Shown piece after piece: positions 41,046 to 41,835 of a stretch of DNA of 41,835 nt. How positions within the stretch are numbered: the stretch's first letter is position 1; the number at the start of each line of letters is the position of its first letter. Origin of the DNA: Alphaproteobacteria bacterium (GTDB lineage Bacteria; Pseudomonadota; Alphaproteobacteria; CAAHEQ01; UBA3637); contig JAQVGI010000007.1 of the NCBI GenBank assembly GCA_028696805.1, positions 1 through 41,835 on the forward strand, written 5' to 3'. The position numbers and the translations under genes are program-made. The notes under the pieces are model-generated. The model saw only the letters and a program-made list of their open reading frames with translations. It had not been told where the DNA came from and searched no databases.

Positions 41046-41398
41046 CAGCCGTCCACATACGGCGCCAGCAGATCGCGCACCTCGGACATTTCCTGAACGA
41101 ACGCATCCTGCGCGTGCAAAACCTCTTCCGTTTTTTCCGGCAGCGGCGCGACACCGGCCTCCGTTTCCGTTTTCAGGCGCTTTTGGACGCCCTTGATCGT
41201 GTAGCCTTCCTTATACAGGTAATCGCGGATGCGCGCCAGCAGCACGACATCCTCGGCGCGGTAATACCGGCGGCCCATCCGCTTGACCGGCTTGATCTGA
41301 TGGAACTGCGTCTCCCAAAAACGCAACACGGACGCCTGGATTTGAAGCAGGTCTGCCACTTCCGAAATCGTCCGGTATGCGTGTTCGGCTTTCATCAT
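41045..41398 (-). CDS. MerR-family regulator (ihfA-linked)
   Basis: A 117-residue protein: [20 protein letters not shown] then [20 protein letters not shown] and [20 protein letters not shown], a MerR winged-helix DNA-binding domain. A short acidic C-terminus lacks ligand Cys. A MerR protein directly after ihfA is common in alphaproteobacteria, function not established. ATG 41398 or the next ATG (41395) follows the ihfA stop without a gap. Its stop overlaps the prepilin-like start. Confidence 0.87.
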   Translation of the reverse strand: MMKAEHAYRTISEVADLLQIQASVLRFWETQFHQIKPVKRMGRRYYRAEDVVLLARIRDYLYKEGYTIKGVQKRLKTETEAGVAPLPEKTEEVLHAQDAFVQEMSEVRDLLAPYVDG

Positions 41399-41683
41399 CT
41401 ATTTCAAGCCTTTGCGCAAATGCTGGGACGGCCGGAACGACACGACCCGCCGCGGCTCGATCGCATGCGCCTCCCCCGTTTTCGGGTTGCGCCCCATCCG
41501 CTGCTTCTTCGCATGCGGGATGAACGAGGCGAATTTCGAAATCTTGACGGTCTCCCCGCGTTGCAGCGCGGCGATGACCTCGCCGAAGACATTTTCAATC
41601 ATCTTGAACGAATCGGCGTGGGAAAATCCCATCTCGCGGTTCAGCGCATCTGCGATATCGGCGCGCGTCAATGTTTTCTGCAT
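41399..41683 (-). CDS. ihfA: Integration host factor, alpha subunit
   Basis: A 94-residue DNA-bending protein of the HU/IHF family: MQKTLTRADIADALNREMGF, then IAALQRGETVKISKFASFIP, and the signature MGRNPKTGEAHAIEPRRVVS followed by FRPSQHLRKGLK. The form of the N-terminus and the linked merR favour IhfA over HU or IhfB. AAAGGAAAAGAC precedes the ATG. Confidence 0.9.
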   Translation of the reverse strand: MQKTLTRADIADALNREMGFSHADSFKMIENVFGEVIAALQRGETVKISKFASFIPHAKKQRMGRNPKTGEAHAIEPRRVVSFRPSQHLRKGLK

Positions 41684-41713
41684 GTCTTTTCCTTTCTTAT
41701 GCCATTCGTGGAC

Positions 41714-41742
41714 AGCATGCCATAAAACCGACTGATATGCAA
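41714..41742 (-). promoter_or_regulatory. Promoter of ihfA-merR
   Basis: Minus strand TTGCAT (41737-41742), 17 bases, CATGCT (41714-41719). The -10 is imperfect. Confidence 0.5.
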
Positions 41743-41752
41743 GTATTTTTGA

Positions 41753-41835
41753 TTAAAAAGTTATTTTTTTCACCAGGCAGACGGCATCCGTCGCGCCGCG
41801 CGCCGTCCGGTAGTATTTGGGCCGCGTGCGCTGAA
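41753..41835 (-). CDS. C-terminal end of an unidentified minus-strand ORF, cut by window edge
   Basis: The frame from the window edge reads QRTRPKYYRTARGATDAVCL then VKKITF, stop TAA 41753-41755. It is too short to identify. It does not look like the C-terminus of FabH, which often precedes ihfA. Confidence 0.35.
   Translation of the reverse strand, partial: QRTRPKYYRTARGATDAVCLVKKITF

Noticed and set aside
41753-41835. fabH upstream of ihfA at the right edge
   Set aside because: The visible C-terminal residues do not resemble FabH; left unidentified.

Overview
The window is a GC-rich, gene-dense bacterial chromosome segment with one AT-richer island. It most likely comes from an alphaproteobacterium. 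Supporting signs are a circularly permuted (two-piece) tmRNA gene next to an alpha-type sspB; the gene orders gpmI-envC-ctpA-rppH and ihfA-merR; and the families DUF3126, DUF2934, ELM1-like and RHH_4. Prepilin-like proteins that open with a GRSMIE/GRTFVE motif, Cys-rich EGF-like repeats and a 22-residue leucine-rich-repeat protein recall uncultured gut-associated alphaproteobacteria. That last placement is inference from memory.

Layout. 1-3527 (minus): SDR dehydrogenase, then a YfgM-like TPR protein, bamB and the N-terminal part of der. 3569-3804: tRNA-Leu(CAA) and tRNA-Arg(ACG). 3805-6178: a 2.4 kb decayed prophage in the tRNA-Arg 3' end, with an AlpA-type excisionase, an integrase cut off before most catalytic residues and joined to the tail of another phage gene, and an overlapping Rz/Rz1-like spanin pair. 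6256-10943: flavodoxin-like protein, membrane protein, lnt, cold-shock gene, two small lipoproteins and a DedA protein. 10956-12201: an XRE-type regulator divergent from an operon of two tiny Cys-rich proteins flanking a prepilin-like protein. 12204-16360 (minus): typA, DUF2934, and a histidine kinase followed by an EAL phosphodiesterase. 16473-20967: gpmI-envC-ctpA-rppH. 20930-23877 (minus): lipoprotein, ELM1-like protein, ampG. 23954-24908: tmRNA, sspB, RHH protein. 24882-31392: uppP (minus), valS, a GH77 glucanotransferase, a membrane protein, dusA (minus). 31476-33055: DUF3126 and an LRR protein broken by an in-frame TAA. 33058-34364 (minus): rph and rdgB. 34555-37980: a fused MFS-PlsC-acyl-ACP synthetase. 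37992-41835 (minus): an unknown Cys-containing protein, rpsD, a prepilin/EGF-like gene also broken by an in-frame TAA, merR, ihfA and the tail of an unidentified ORF.

Many genes serve the envelope: BamB, YfgM-like, Lnt, EnvC, CtpA, AmpG, UppP, Aas-like, and several lipoproteins. ssrA and sspB form a ribosome-rescue and tag-proteolysis pair.

The most notable features are: seven or eight promoters whose -10 box lies 6-7 nt before the start codon, implying leaderless mRNAs; the XRE/Cys-rich/prepilin cassette; two surface-protein genes each split by one in-frame TAA; and the reduced prophage. No CRISPR array, rRNA or complete insertion sequence was seen.
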